The notes beneath the pieces were generated by a model. That model saw nothing but the letters and a program-made list of their open reading frames with translations. It had not been told where the DNA came from and made no database searches. A stretch of 64,000 nt of DNA from Mycobacterium europaeum (GTDB lineage Bacteria > Actinomycetota > Actinomycetes > Mycobacteriales > Mycobacteriaceae): NCBI RefSeq assembly GCF_002102155.1, contig NZ_LQOU01000015.1, positions 1 to 64,000 of the forward strand. The letters are read 5' to 3'. Position numbers and translations under genes: made by a program. Of the stretch, positions 50,384 to 59,307 are shown piece by piece. How positions within the stretch are numbered: position 1 is the stretch's first letter; each line of letters begins with the position of its first letter.

Positions 50384-52666
50384 ATGTCACTTGTGGATTT
50401 GACTCTCCTTCCGATTAGCATCGCACGCCACATCGCCGACGCGCTCCTGCATCCCGCCGCGACGGCGCCCGCGCCACCGGCTGAGCTCGTCGTCGTCGAC
50501 GGGATGCCCGAGGGGGTGCCACCGGCCGCGCTGCGCCCCGAGCCGCAACTCCCGGTGCCTGCGGGATGGCCGTTCGGCGAGGAGTTTCCGCGCACCTGCG
50601 GCGCGGGCCGCCTGGCCGGCGGTGCGCTGTTTTGGACCGACTTCCTCTACGACGATCACGGCGCGACGGGCCTGCCGATCGGTGATCTCAAAGTGCAGGC
50701 GCCGCCACGGGGCACCTACGTCTATCCCGACGGCCCTGCGGCCCGCAACGGCGCCGACATCTTCCGCGTCGCGATCGGGCTCACCGCGACCCACACGTGG
50801 TGGCGGGTCGACTGGAATACCTTGCTGGACGCGTCGGTCCCCATCGCGCTGTTCACCCTCGACACGGACCCCGCCCGGACCGCGCCGGACCAATGGCCCG
50901 CCGGGGCCGGGGTGCGCTCGGCCGGAATCGACATGGCCTTGCTGGTTTCGGCCAGTGGTGCCGCGCTGATCGACCTGACCACCCAGTCGAGGACGCCCGT
51001 ACCGCACAGCGTCGACATGGGATCGCGCACGTTTCTGGCCCAGGTGCCGCGCACCCTGCTGGAGCCGCGCGGCACCTGGAAAGTGCGGCTGGCGGCGGGG
51101 CTGGCCAATGCGGCGGGCGACGGGTTCGCCGACGTGCCCGCCGAGCACGGCGCGCTGCCCGGGCAACCCAATGTCTACAACGTGGCATTCCGCACCAACG
51201 AGCAGGAGCCGCCCCATCTGAACTTCTGGTCGGATGCCGCGCAGGCCGAGGCCCTGACCGCCGGCGACGTGTCGAGGTTCGCCGTGACGGTGGAGTGGGG
51301 GCGCCTGGCCGCCGGCGAGACCGCTCCCGAGCCGGTGATCACCGGCCCGTCGACGCGCTGGTATGTGTCCTCGATCGAGCTCGGCCAGGGCGTGGCCGCC
51401 GACGATATCTTGAGCACCAAGCCGCAGTTCCTCGGCCGGGTGCAGCCCTATTCGGTGTGTCTGCCGTCGAGTTTCAAGCCCGGCCGGAGCCTGCCGTTGA
51501 CCCTGCTGCTGCATTCGCTTGCGTTGGGGCAGAGCCAGTTCGCCGCGATCGACCCCCGCCTGCTGCACCAAGTGTGCGAGGTTCGCGACTCGGTGGTCAT
51601 CACGCCGCTGGCCCGAGGCCCGTCGACGTGGTACTTCGACACCGGGGAACTCGACGTGTGGGAGGTGTGGGCGCGCGTCGCCGAGCAACTGGGCACCGAT
51701 CCCAATCGCACCGTGATCTCCGGTTACTCGATGGGCGGTTATGCGGCATACAAGCTGGGACTGACCTACCCGCAAGTGTTTTCGCAGGCCGTCGTGCTGG
51801 CCGGGCCGCCGACGTGCGGCGTGCGGCTGCTTCCCGACATCGACATCCCGGCCGACCTCGACCCGGACTCGCCCTGTGCCCGCGAGGGCGACACGTGGAA
51901 GCTGCTGGTGAATGCCCGCTGGTTGCCCTACGTCATCGCGCACGGGCTGGTCGACGAGCTGGTGCCATTCCCGTCGGCCGCCGAGCAGGTGCTCGAACTC
52001 GACCGGCTGGGCTACCGGCACCGCTTCACGGTGTATCCGTTCGAGGACCACATCGCCTGGGTGTTGCAGGACAAGTTCGAGGATCCGATCGCCCACATGG
52101 AAACCGGCCTGCGGCAAGCCGATCCGGGACACATCACATTCGCGTGGCACCCGCAACTGGTGCGCGACGACTTGGGTATCGGGCCGCATCGGGTGTGGTG
52201 GTTGTCGGGCCTGGCCGCGGATCCCGCGGTGACGGCGCGGCGCGGGGCCATCGCCGAAGTCGACGCCCGGTCCTATGCGCGCCCGGATCCGACACACACC
52301 GTTCGGCATCATCGCGGGGTCATCCTGAACTTCGACCCGACCCCGGGCGTGTACACCGAACTGGACTGGCGGGTAGGCCCGCCCGTCGGTCCGCTGCCGT
52401 ATCTGACGCTGCGGCTCAGCGGCGTCGCCGCGATCACGGTGGATGTCCAGCGGGCCGGTCTGGCGGCGTTGCCGGCGTCGACCATCACGGTGGCCACCGA
52501 TACCGCCGCGCGGATCACGCTGAGTGGACTGCCCGCCGGGGTCAGCGTGCACCTCGACGGTCAGCCGGCCGAACCGACCCTGGCGGTGCCGGTGGGACGG
52601 CACCGCATCACGCTGGCCGCGCGGGCTGTTGATAAACGAGTTGTGGCTGCTAGCGGCGGCCGCTAG
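50384..52666 (+). CDS. Large alpha/beta hydrolase (peptidase S9 / esterase-like)
   Basis: This is a 760-residue protein with an N-terminal beta-rich part of ~370 residues and a C-terminal alpha/beta-hydrolase domain of ~250, then a beta tail. The nucleophile Ser449 is in GYSMGGYAAYK; likely acid Asp524 is in HGLVDELVPF and His556 in FEDHIAW, a full catalytic triad. The domain order resembles prolyl-oligopeptidase-type or polyhydroxyalkanoate-esterase-type enzymes. There is no signal peptide, so it may be cytoplasmic. The substrate is unknown. ATG 50384 is used, and the gene follows pepE by 34 bases. Confidence 0.8.
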   Translation: MSLVDLTLLPISIARHIADALLHPAATAPAPPAELVVVDGMPEGVPPAALRPEPQLPVPAGWPFGEEFPRTCGAGRLAGGALFWTDFLYDDHGATGLPIGDLKVQAPPRGTYVYPDGPAARNGADIFRVAIGLTATHTWWRVDWNTLLDASVPIALFTLDTDPARTAPDQWPAGAGVRSAGIDMALLVSASGAALIDLTTQSRTPVPHSVDMGSRTFLAQVPRTLLEPRGTWKVRLAAGLANAAGDGFADVPAEHGALPGQPNVYNVAFRTNEQEPPHLNFWSDAAQAEALTAGDVSRFAVTVEWGRLAAGETAPEPVITGPSTRWYVSSIELGQGVAADDILSTKPQFLGRVQPYSVCLPSSFKPGRSLPLTLLLHSLALGQSQFAAIDPRLLHQVCEVRDSVVITPLARGPSTWYFDTGELDVWEVWARVAEQLGTDPNRTVISGYSMGGYAAYKLGLTYPQVFSQAVVLAGPPTCGVRLLPDIDIPADLDPDSPCAREGDTWKLLVNARWLPYVIAHGLVDELVPFPSAAEQVLELDRLGYRHRFTVYPFEDHIAWVLQDKFEDPIAHMETGLRQADPGHITFAWHPQLVRDDLGIGPHRVWWLSGLAADPAVTARRGAIAEVDARSYARPDPTHTVRHHRGVILNFDPTPGVYTELDWRVGPPVGPLPYLTLRLSGVAAITVDVQRAGLAALPASTITVATDTAARITLSGLPAGVSVHLDGQPAEPTLAVPVGRHRITLAARAVDKRVVAASGGR

Positions 52667-52667
52667 C
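52649..52667. terminator. Short perfect hairpin after the hydrolase gene
   Basis: gctagcgg (52649-52656) and ccgctagc (52660-52667) pair perfectly around a 3-base loop. The hairpin covers the hydrolase stop and lies 60 bases before the toxin gene, so it could separate their transcripts. Confidence 0.5.
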
Positions 52668-52727
52668 TTGGCAAAGCCATCATTGGGTGAGTAGCTTCTG
52701 CGCGCGGTCTCGACGAGAATTTCGCGC

Positions 52728-55718
52728 GTGGCTCCGTTGTCCGTCGACCCCGAGGCGATGTTCGCTGCGGGTAGTGCGGTGCAGGCCGCCGGTGAGGGGT
52801 TGGCGGCGAATCTGGCGGTGCTGACCGCCGGTTTTTCGGCGCACACCGGTGTTGACCGGGCCGGCGAGGTGTTCGGCTTGGCGTATCAGGAGAAGGCCGA
52901 GTCTGTGCTGAAGGCGGCCGCTGCCGCCGTCAACGCTTGCCGCAAAAGCGGGGCCGTCATCCAGCAAGGCGCGTCGAACTACTCCCACGTCGAGGCGGCT
53001 TCGACGCTGGGCGGTGGAGGCGGAGCTTTGGAGCCACCGTCCCCGCCGGCCGAGCTTGCCGCGCCGGGGCCGCCCGGGACGTGGGGGCCAGGCCAGCCGC
53101 CCCCACCGCTGTGGGCGCTCGTGCAATCGTTTGTCCTCGAGGCATGGCCCGATGGTGATGTGGCGGGTCTGCGTGCGGCTGCATCTCGTTGGCGTGCGTT
53201 CGGTGCGGCGGCAGAAGGTGTCAAGGGAACTCTCAACGCATCGAAGACGCTGTTCGACAGCCAACACATTCCTGAAGGCGAGAAGATCGACAACGCTTTG
53301 AGCGAAATCGGCTCGTCGACAGCGATTATCGGCGAGTTGTGCGGCTCACTGGCCCGTACCATCGACACGTTCGCGAACAGGGTGGACCACGCCCAAACCG
53401 CGATCCGGGATCTGTTGCGCCGGATCGAGTCCCTGGGCGACCTCGGTCACGACGTCATGCTCATCATCGACGGTGACGCCTGGGATGAGATCAAACAGAT
53501 CGTTAAGGACATCAACGCAGTGCTGCAGCACCTTGGGCAGGAAGCCAGGGCCTGCGAGGAGGCGATCAAGTTCCTCGTGCAAGAGGCCGATCGCGCGGTC
53601 GTCACATGCGAGAAGTACGCGCGCCGCGGGCTGGTCCAATTCCTGGGAGACGACGTCGGTAACCCCGTCGCCACCGTCGCCGACACGTGGATCAATGGCT
53701 ATACCGGTGTCCTCAAAGGTGCGGTCGGCGTGGGGCTGGGCCTCGTCGACCTGAGCCCGCACTGGATCGCTGCCGACCCCGAGGGTGCGGCCGCCACCTG
53801 GACGGGCGTAGTGAAAAATGCCTGGAAAGAAAGTTTGATCAATGCCGCGGTCAATCCCGAAGAATTTTCGGATGCGAGGCTGCAGGAGCTGAAAGGCCTT
53901 GTGCACGCCAAGGATTGGACTACGGCTCGGCCGGGATTGGGCGCCGGTGAAGTCCTCTTCGACGGCGTCACGCTGATCGCCCCGGGCCTCGGTGAGGCAG
54001 GTGCGGCGGCCGATGGTGCGGGTGCCGCCGCACGTGGCGCAGAGGAAGAGGCGGAGGCCGCGGGTGGGGCTGCTGGGCGTGCCGGTGGGGAAGGCGCGGC
54101 GGGAGCGCGTGGCGCGCTGACCGACATCACCAAGGCCGGCGGCGACGTGACCAAGGACCTCGAAGGCGCCACCGGGGACCTGCCGGAAATCAAAGCTCCG
54201 CCCGCCGGCGGTACTCCTGTCGGTCTACCGGCGGGCAAGCCACTCGAGGCGCCCGTCGAGGCGACACCACACCCGCCCGATGCTGCGCCGGGTGCGCATG
54301 ATCCAACTGGCGTGCCGGGGCCGTCCGCTCCCGAGGCTCCGGGACCCGGCACCGGCGGCGGTCCACATGAGCCGGTGGCGGCGCCTGCGGCCGGTGGTCC
54401 GCACGACCCGGCACCAGTGCCGGCCGAGGCTCCCGCTCCTGCTGCACCTGCGGGCGGGGTCCCACATGAACCAGGATCGGTTCCTCCTGCGAGTCCCCAA
54501 GAACCGGTGTCGGCGGCGGAAAGTCCCCATGAATCGGTGCCCTCTTCCGTGGCTGATCCGCGCGAACCGATGCCGGCTACGGCACCCGAGTCAGCTCCGA
54601 CGGCCCTACCCGCCGGTGCGGGCGACCGTGTGCCCGGGAGTGTTGCGCAGCTAGCCGAACACTCGCCGGCGCGTGCACCGGTAACGCCGAGCGCATCGCC
54701 GGTTGACACCGCCCCGGGCAATGCCGGCGCTCCACGATTTGCGGCCCCTCCTTCTGCAGCCCCCGCGCCTTCCTCTGCACCGATGGCTGCACCGCATTTC
54801 GGTGCATTTGGCGGTCGCCCTGCGGAAATGCCAGCCCCGGGGCGCGCATGGCACAGTCCCGGGGGCGCCGGTCCGCCGGACGGCCAGCCGCCGCACGGCG
54901 GAGAACCACCGGGGCCCGGCGACGGCCATCCGGCCGGCGGTAAGCCGGACGGACAACCACCGGGCGGCGACGGCCGGCGAGGGAATGGCTACGGAGATTC
55001 ACCTGGTGACCGCGGGGAGGCGGGCCCTCACGACGGCGATGGCTCAAAGGGCCCGGGTGATGGTGGACATCCAGGCGGTCAACGCCAGGACCCTGTGCAT
55101 TCGCACGAGCCTGCGGGAGATGGGTGGCATCGGTTACCGGATGAGCCTCTTGACCCGCATTACGGGGAACCGCTGAATGAACACTGGGATTTCGCTGACG
55201 ATCCGGTTGATCCTTCGAAGATCGATAAAGACGTGGCGAAGCTCATTCGTGACCCCGAAGCACCATTTGGTCGTGACCCGCAAGGTCATCCTTACGCCGA
55301 AGAGGAATACGCAGAACGCTTCAATGACGTAGGGCCAGAAGGCCAGAATTGGTCTAAATTTCCCCTCAATGCCGGTGCCGTCCCGGGGACGCGGGTTGCC
55401 TACACCAATGCTGCATCCTTCCTGCGAGACTATGGCTCTTTCGTCGATCGGGTCGGCAAAACTAATGGTAAGTATCTAGCCGTCATGGAAGATGGCCAAC
55501 CGGCTTCATGGGAGCAGAGGGCTCTCCACGTCAGCAGCCTCCGCGACCCCTACCACAGCTACACCTTCGGCGAGCTACCGGAAGACTGGACCATCGAAGT
55601 ATCGGAGGTCGGGCCTGGAGTGGGCCAAGAGGGTGGGTCGATCCAAGTTCGGGTACTCGATGGGGATGGAAAAGTACAAATAATTGACAAGCTCATAGAG
55701 CGAGGAGTTTTGGAGTGA
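52728..55718 (+). CDS. CpnT-like toxin with C-terminal TNT (NAD glycohydrolase) domain
   Basis: This 996-residue polymorphic toxin has an N-terminus (APLSVDPEAMFAAGSAVQAA) that closely follows CpnT of M. tuberculosis (Rv3903c), with a WXG100-like helical domain and a second helical domain to ~residue 420. A long Ala/Pro/Gly-rich linker (about 430-820) leads to a C-terminal ~180-residue TNT domain: DYGSFVDRVG (Arg908), WEQRALH (Arg931), and GQEGGSIQVRV (Gln973), matching the NAD-binding arginines and catalytic Gln of TNT. TNT hydrolyses host NAD+. The GC content falls visibly over the toxin tip and next genes. The neighbour should be the antitoxin. No esxE/esxF-like pair is adjacent. GTG 52728 is used. 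Confidence 0.88.
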   Translation: MAPLSVDPEAMFAAGSAVQAAGEGLAANLAVLTAGFSAHTGVDRAGEVFGLAYQEKAESVLKAAAAAVNACRKSGAVIQQGASNYSHVEAASTLGGGGGALEPPSPPAELAAPGPPGTWGPGQPPPPLWALVQSFVLEAWPDGDVAGLRAAASRWRAFGAAAEGVKGTLNASKTLFDSQHIPEGEKIDNALSEIGSSTAIIGELCGSLARTIDTFANRVDHAQTAIRDLLRRIESLGDLGHDVMLIIDGDAWDEIKQIVKDINAVLQHLGQEARACEEAIKFLVQEADRAVVTCEKYARRGLVQFLGDDVGNPVATVADTWINGYTGVLKGAVGVGLGLVDLSPHWIAADPEGAAATWTGVVKNAWKESLINAAVNPEEFSDARLQELKGLVHAKDWTTARPGLGAGEVLFDGVTLIAPGLGEAGAAADGAGAAARGAEEEAEAAGGAAGRAGGEGAAGARGALTDITKAGGDVTKDLEGATGDLPEIKAPPAGGTPVGLPAGKPLEAPVEATPHPPDAAPGAHDPTGVPGPSAPEAPGPGTGGGPHEPVAAPAAGGPHDPAPVPAEAPAPAAPAGGVPHEPGSVPPASPQEPVSAAESPHESVPSSVADPREPMPATAPESAPTALPAGAGDRVPGSVAQLAEHSPARAPVTPSASPVDTAPGNAGAPRFAAPPSAAPAPSSAPMAAPHFGAFGGRPAEMPAPGRAWHSPGGAGPPDGQPPHGGEPPGPGDGHPAGGKPDGQPPGGDGRRGNGYGDSPGDRGEAGPHDGDGSKGPGDGGHPGGQRQDPVHSHEPAGDGWHRLPDEPLDPHYGEPLNEHWDFADDPVDPSKIDKDVAKLIRDPEAPFGRDPQGHPYAEEEYAERFNDVGPEGQNWSKFPLNAGAVPGTRVAYTNAASFLRDYGSFVDRVGKTNGKYLAVMEDGQPASWEQRALHVSSLRDPYHSYTFGELPEDWTIEVSEVGPGVGQEGGSIQVRVLDGDGKVQIIDKLIERGVLE

Positions 55719-56248
55719 TGACAGGCTCCGTGGATCTCTCTCCCGACCTACAAAGGTGGATTCGTCGCGCTGACTTGGGTATGGTTCAGGGAAGCCAAAC
55801 GAACGATGGTCGAACGATCATCTGGAACACCGGCGGCGAAGCCCGATACTTCATTGGCGTCAATGATGGGTGGTACGTCGTCACATCCTCTGATCGTATG
55901 GGGCCCGAAGCGTACGATTTCGCGGGACGAACGATGCCGGTAGTGGAAAAATACCTGTACGGATTGTTTGGGGGATCCGCCCGAGGCGAGAATCTCCCGC
56001 GACTAAAGATCCCGTTTCGACGCGACGAGCTGCGGCCGGGCTACAGCATCAGCAAACGAGAATTTGCCGGACGAGAACGCCACGCGTTGGTTGATCAGTC
56101 AGGGATGGTTGTGGCTATTGCGGGTGTGGAAGACCTTGTCGAGTTATCTCATTATTTGGATGCGACTGAAAGGACGATAGAGGATTCCTATCTGTCTCCC
56201 GGCGGTAAGCCGCTCTTTGGCGTGCGAGATTCGAAAAATTCGTCATAA
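55715..56248 (+). CDS. Probable TNT immunity protein (IFT-like)
   Basis: This is a 177-residue soluble protein starting at GTG 55715 (or ATG 55718), overlapping the toxin stop (GTGA) with a GAGGAG site. It has SPDLQRWIRRADLGMVQGSQ, then IIWNTGGEARYFIGVNDGWY and SHYLDATERTIED. The size is close to that of the M. tuberculosis TNT antitoxin IFT (Rv3902c, as I recall ~176 residues), and position alone strongly suggests it is the cognate immunity factor. Overlap ensures the antitoxin is made with the toxin. Direct family assignment is from context, not from a motif I can verify. Confidence 0.8.
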   Translation: MMTGSVDLSPDLQRWIRRADLGMVQGSQTNDGRTIIWNTGGEARYFIGVNDGWYVVTSSDRMGPEAYDFAGRTMPVVEKYLYGLFGGSARGENLPRLKIPFRRDELRPGYSISKREFAGRERHALVDQSGMVVAIAGVEDLVELSHYLDATERTIEDSYLSPGGKPLFGVRDSKNSS

Positions 56249-56318
56249 AACTAAATCTCGATGCTTGCTTTGTTGCGAGGTAAATTCGCCTTTTCATTGA
56301 CCTCGAAAGTTTCGACAA

Positions 56319-56582
56319 TTGGAATTTGAGGACGAATACGTTTCGCCCGTGTACCAATATTCTATTGGCATTGAAAAGATATCGTGTCGCTATTACCTGT
56401 CGATAGCGGTGAGCAACGGTATCGTGGATTACGAGGAATATTATGAGTTGACGCCGAATCAATATCGCCAATTTTTGCGTGATCCGGCCGATGCACTCGA
56501 CTTCGTCGAAGCATGCCGGAGGCGCGAGCACGACGACCTACTCTTGCAGAGGCCCGGGAGTAACCGAGGAACGCCTGTATGA
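56319..56582 (+). CDS. Small hypothetical protein in toxin cassette
   Basis: This is an 87-residue protein, AT-rich and codon-biased unlike the neighbours. It has EFEDEYVSPVYQYSIGIEKI, CRYYLSIAVSNGIVDYEEYY, then LRDPADALDFVEACRRREHD. TTG 56319 is used because no ATG or GTG precedes the conserved-looking region; GTG 56349 is an alternative. It lies ~70 bases after the immunity gene. It may be a second immunity or accessory factor, or a remnant. I do not recognise the family. Confidence 0.5.
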   Translation: MEFEDEYVSPVYQYSIGIEKISCRYYLSIAVSNGIVDYEEYYELTPNQYRQFLRDPADALDFVEACRRREHDDLLLQRPGSNRGTPV

Positions 56583-56857
56583 CGGCATGTGAAAGAACTC
56601 AACTGAGCGCCAGAGGTGAGGAGAAAGCGGGATACGGCGTCATGAGGAAAATCGCCGGGAAGATCTTCTCTACGCCAGAAGAGGCTGGCGTGACTCCGCC
56701 GACGAAAGCGGAGTTGGCGGAGGCACGCAGAGCTTTCGATGAATTTGAGCAGAAAGTAAACGCTGTTGCTCCGGAAGACAGGGCGACAGATGTCTCGCCA
56801 AAGTTCTGGGATGACATTTCAGGGACGGAGTACGACCCTCGGAGGAAGGGCAGTTAG
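56579..56857 (+). CDS. Small hypothetical protein in toxin cassette
   Basis: This is a 92-residue protein starting at ATG 56579, which overlaps the preceding stop (ATGA); an internal ATG at 56642 would give 71 residues (RKIAGKIFSTPEEAGVTPPT). The C-terminal part is acidic and helical (AELAEARRAFDEFEQKVNAV). No domain is recognised. Coupling to the upstream gene suggests both belong to the toxin operon. Confidence 0.5.
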   Translation: MTACERTQLSARGEEKAGYGVMRKIAGKIFSTPEEAGVTPPTKAELAEARRAFDEFEQKVNAVAPEDRATDVSPKFWDDISGTEYDPRRKGS

Positions 56858-56886
56858 CAACGGTCCGATATGTCGGCGGGCGTGGC

Positions 56887-57300
56887 CTACGTCTCGCCCC
56901 GGTCCAGCAACCCGGAAGACCCCAGCACTCGCTCCACTCGCACCTCGATGACCACCCGCCGCGGATTCGGTCGCGGGGTCCGGTAACGCTGGGCGTACCG
57001 CAACTCGGCATCGCGGACAGCGTCGACATCGGTGTTTACCTTGGACCGGCCCTCCAGCGACAACCACCGCGCGCCGTCGACCTGACTGAGCACCGCCACG
57101 CCGCCGCGGTCGGCGTTCACCGCTTTCTGCGAACCGCCGGTGGTGATCACTCGCGCGATGTGCGTCTTGGGGTCGAACGTGAAACCGACCGCCACGACAT
57201 GCGGTGAATTGTCGGCTCGCAGCGTGGTCAGCATGGCCAGATGCCGTTCGGACAGGAACGCCAGCGCATCGTCGGTGAGCCGGGTAGTGGTATTCGCCAT
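56887..57300 (-). CDS. F420H2-dependent biliverdin reductase (Rv2074-like)
   Basis: This is a 137-residue split-barrel flavin/deazaflavin oxidoreductase. [20 protein letters not shown] and [20 protein letters not shown] match M. tuberculosis Rv2074 almost throughout, with [16 protein letters not shown] and the ending [20 protein letters not shown]. Rv2074 was first called a pyridoxamine phosphate oxidase and later shown to be an F420-dependent biliverdin reductase. ATG 57300 is used (a TTG lies one codon upstream). It diverges from the following SDR by 35 bases. Confidence 0.9.
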   Translation of the reverse strand: MANTTTRLTDDALAFLSERHLAMLTTLRADNSPHVVAVGFTFDPKTHIARVITTGGSQKAVNADRGGVAVLSQVDGARWLSLEGRSKVNTDVDAVRDAELRYAQRYRTPRPNPRRVVIEVRVERVLGSSGLLDRGET

Positions 57301-57335
57301 CAACGCTCACGCTAGCGCAGGTCATAATCGCAGCC

Positions 57336-58085
57336 GTGGACGACACGGGCGCAGGCCCAGTACTGATCCTGGGCGGCCGCAGCGAGATCGGCATCGAGCT
57401 GGCGCGGCTCCTGGCGCCCGGGGCCACGGTGGTGCTGGCCGCGCGCAAGGCCGACCAACTCGACGAGCAGGTCGCCGCGGTGAAAGCCGCCGGGGCCCAA
57501 ACGGTGCGCACAGTCGAGTTCGACGCCGACGACCTGGCGTCGCACGGTCCGCTGGTCGACTCGGTCGTCGCCGAGCACGGACCCATCACCACGGCGGTGC
57601 TGGCCTTCGGCATCCTCGGCGACCAGGCCCGCGCCGAGGCCGACGCCGCACACGCGGTCGCGATCGTGCACACCGACTACCTCGCCCAGGTCAGCATGCT
57701 CACCTATCTGGCGGCCGCCATGCGCCAGGCCGAAAAGGGCCGACTGGTGGTGTTCTCCTCGATCGCCGGCGCGCGGGTGCGTCGCGCCAACTATGTCTAC
57801 GGCTCGGCCAAGGCCGGCCTGGACGGCTTCGCGAGCGGCCTGGCCGACGCCCTGCACGGCACCGGCGTGAAACTGCTGATCGTCCGCCCGGGATTCGTGA
57901 TCGGACGCATGACGCAAGGCATGGATCCCGCGCCGCTGTCCAGCACGCCCGCACAGGTGGCCGGGGCCACGGCCCGTGCGCTGGCCAAGGGCCGACGCAC
58001 CGTGTGGATCCCCTGGGCGCTGGGGCCCGCCGCTGCGGTGATGCGGCTGCTGCCGCAGTTTGTGTGGCGCAGGATGCCGCGATGA
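57336..58085 (+). CDS. Short-chain dehydrogenase/reductase (Rv2073c-like, DprE2-related)
   Basis: This 249-residue SDR has an N-terminal nucleotide site PVLILGGRSEIGIELARLLA, an atypical Rossmann turn, VVFSSIAGARV with Ser, and the active-site YVYGSAKAG (Tyr and Lys). The ending IPWALGPAAAVMRLLPQFVW is typical of the DprE2-like subgroup. The exact substrate is unknown. GTG 57336 is used. cobL follows after a 49-base spacer that contains a common mycobacterial intercistronic repeat. Confidence 0.85.
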   Translation: MDDTGAGPVLILGGRSEIGIELARLLAPGATVVLAARKADQLDEQVAAVKAAGAQTVRTVEFDADDLASHGPLVDSVVAEHGPITTAVLAFGILGDQARAEADAAHAVAIVHTDYLAQVSMLTYLAAAMRQAEKGRLVVFSSIAGARVRRANYVYGSAKAGLDGFASGLADALHGTGVKLLIVRPGFVIGRMTQGMDPAPLSSTPAQVAGATARALAKGRRTVWIPWALGPAAAVMRLLPQFVWRRMPR

Positions 58086-58134
58086 TCCGCGCCGGTGACG
58101 ATGCAGAGCGGAGCGAGGGGGAGGAACGGCGCTC
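58086..58134 (+). repeat. Intercistronic repeat with ribosome site before cobL
   Basis: The spacer between the SDR and cobL reads tccgcgccggtgacgatgca, gagcggagcg and gagggggaggaacggcgctc. This is a recurrent mycobacterial intergenic module, as I remember it from MIRU-like elements, that carries the Shine-Dalgarno sequence for the next gene. Confidence 0.5.
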
Positions 58135-59307
58135 ATGATCATCGTGGTCGGCATCGGGGCCGACGGCATGGCGGGGCTCGCGGAAGCCTCTCGCGATGAA
58201 CTGCGAAGGGCCACAGTAATTTACGGATCCAAACGGCAGCTCGACCTGCTCGACGGCACCGTGGCCGCACCGCGCCGGCAGTGGCCCTCGCCGATGCTGC
58301 CCGCGCTGCAAACCCTGCGAGACCGCCACCCCGAAGACATCCATGTGGTGGCCAGCGGCGACCCCCTCATGCACGGCATCGGGGGCACGCTGATCCGGCT
58401 GTACGGCCTGGAACACGTCCGGGTGATGCCGCACGTGTCCTCGGTGACGCTGGCGTGTGCGCGGATGGGCTGGAACGCCCACGACACCGAGGTGATCAGC
58501 CTCGTCACCGCGCCACTGCACACCGCGGTGCGCCGCGGCGGTCAAGCGATCGTGCTGTCGAGAAACGGGGCCACGCCGCAAGAGCTCGCCGCACTGCTGC
58601 AAGACCACGGCCGCGGCGACTCCGAGATGAGCATCCTCGAAAACCTCGGTGGCCCAACCGAACGGCGCCGGGAGAGCACGGCACGGCAATGGGCGCGGGA
58701 CGCGCCCGAACACGTCGACGACCTCAACGTCATCGCCATCCGCTACCTGCCCGAGGAACGGCTGTCGCCGCTGCCCGACGACGCGTTCCGTCATGACAGA
58801 CAGATCACCAAGCGCGGCATCCGCGCGGTGACGCTGGCGGCGCTGGCGCCACGCCCGGGCGAGCGGCTGTGGGACGTCGGCGCGGGCTCCGGCAGCATCA
58901 GCGTCGAGTGGTGCTTGAGTGGAACCGGTTGCAGCGCAGCCGCATTCGAGCGCGACGAACGACGCCGCGGCAACATCGCCTTCAACGCCGCGGCCTGCGG
59001 TGTGGGCATCGACGTCCACGGCGACGCCCCGGGCGCGTTCGGCGGCCTCGAGCCACCGTCAGCGGTCTTCATCGGCGGCGGACTCACCCAACCCGGCCTG
59101 CTCGACGCGTGCCTCGCCGGCCTGCCGACCGGCGGCCGCCTCGTTGCCAACGCGGTCACCGCGGAATCTGAAGCGCTTCTGGCACAATCGCATTCGCGTC
59201 TCGGCGGCCAGCTGCGACGGTTCCAGCACTACCACGGCGAGCCGCTCGGTGGCTTCACCGGATGGCGCCCGCAGATGCCGGTCACCCAGTGGTCGGTGAC
59301 GAAATGA
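58135..59307 (+). CDS. cobL: Precorrin-6Y C5,15-methyltransferase (decarboxylating) CobL
   Basis: CobL adds two methyl groups and decarboxylates precorrin-6Y in aerobic vitamin B12 synthesis. The 390-residue protein is bifunctional: the N-terminal CbiE-like half (IIVVGIGADGMAGLAEASRD, VASGDPLMHGIGGTL) and the C-terminal CbiT-like half (GERLWDVGAGSGSISVEWCL, VFIGGGLTQPGLLDACL). ATG 58135 starts the cobL-cobM-cobK operon. The B12 produced is needed by the metH enzyme in this window. Confidence 0.95.
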   Translation: MIIVVGIGADGMAGLAEASRDELRRATVIYGSKRQLDLLDGTVAAPRRQWPSPMLPALQTLRDRHPEDIHVVASGDPLMHGIGGTLIRLYGLEHVRVMPHVSSVTLACARMGWNAHDTEVISLVTAPLHTAVRRGGQAIVLSRNGATPQELAALLQDHGRGDSEMSILENLGGPTERRRESTARQWARDAPEHVDDLNVIAIRYLPEERLSPLPDDAFRHDRQITKRGIRAVTLAALAPRPGERLWDVGAGSGSISVEWCLSGTGCSAAAFERDERRRGNIAFNAAACGVGIDVHGDAPGAFGGLEPPSAVFIGGGLTQPGLLDACLAGLPTGGRLVANAVTAESEALLAQSHSRLGGQLRRFQHYHGEPLGGFTGWRPQMPVTQWSVTK

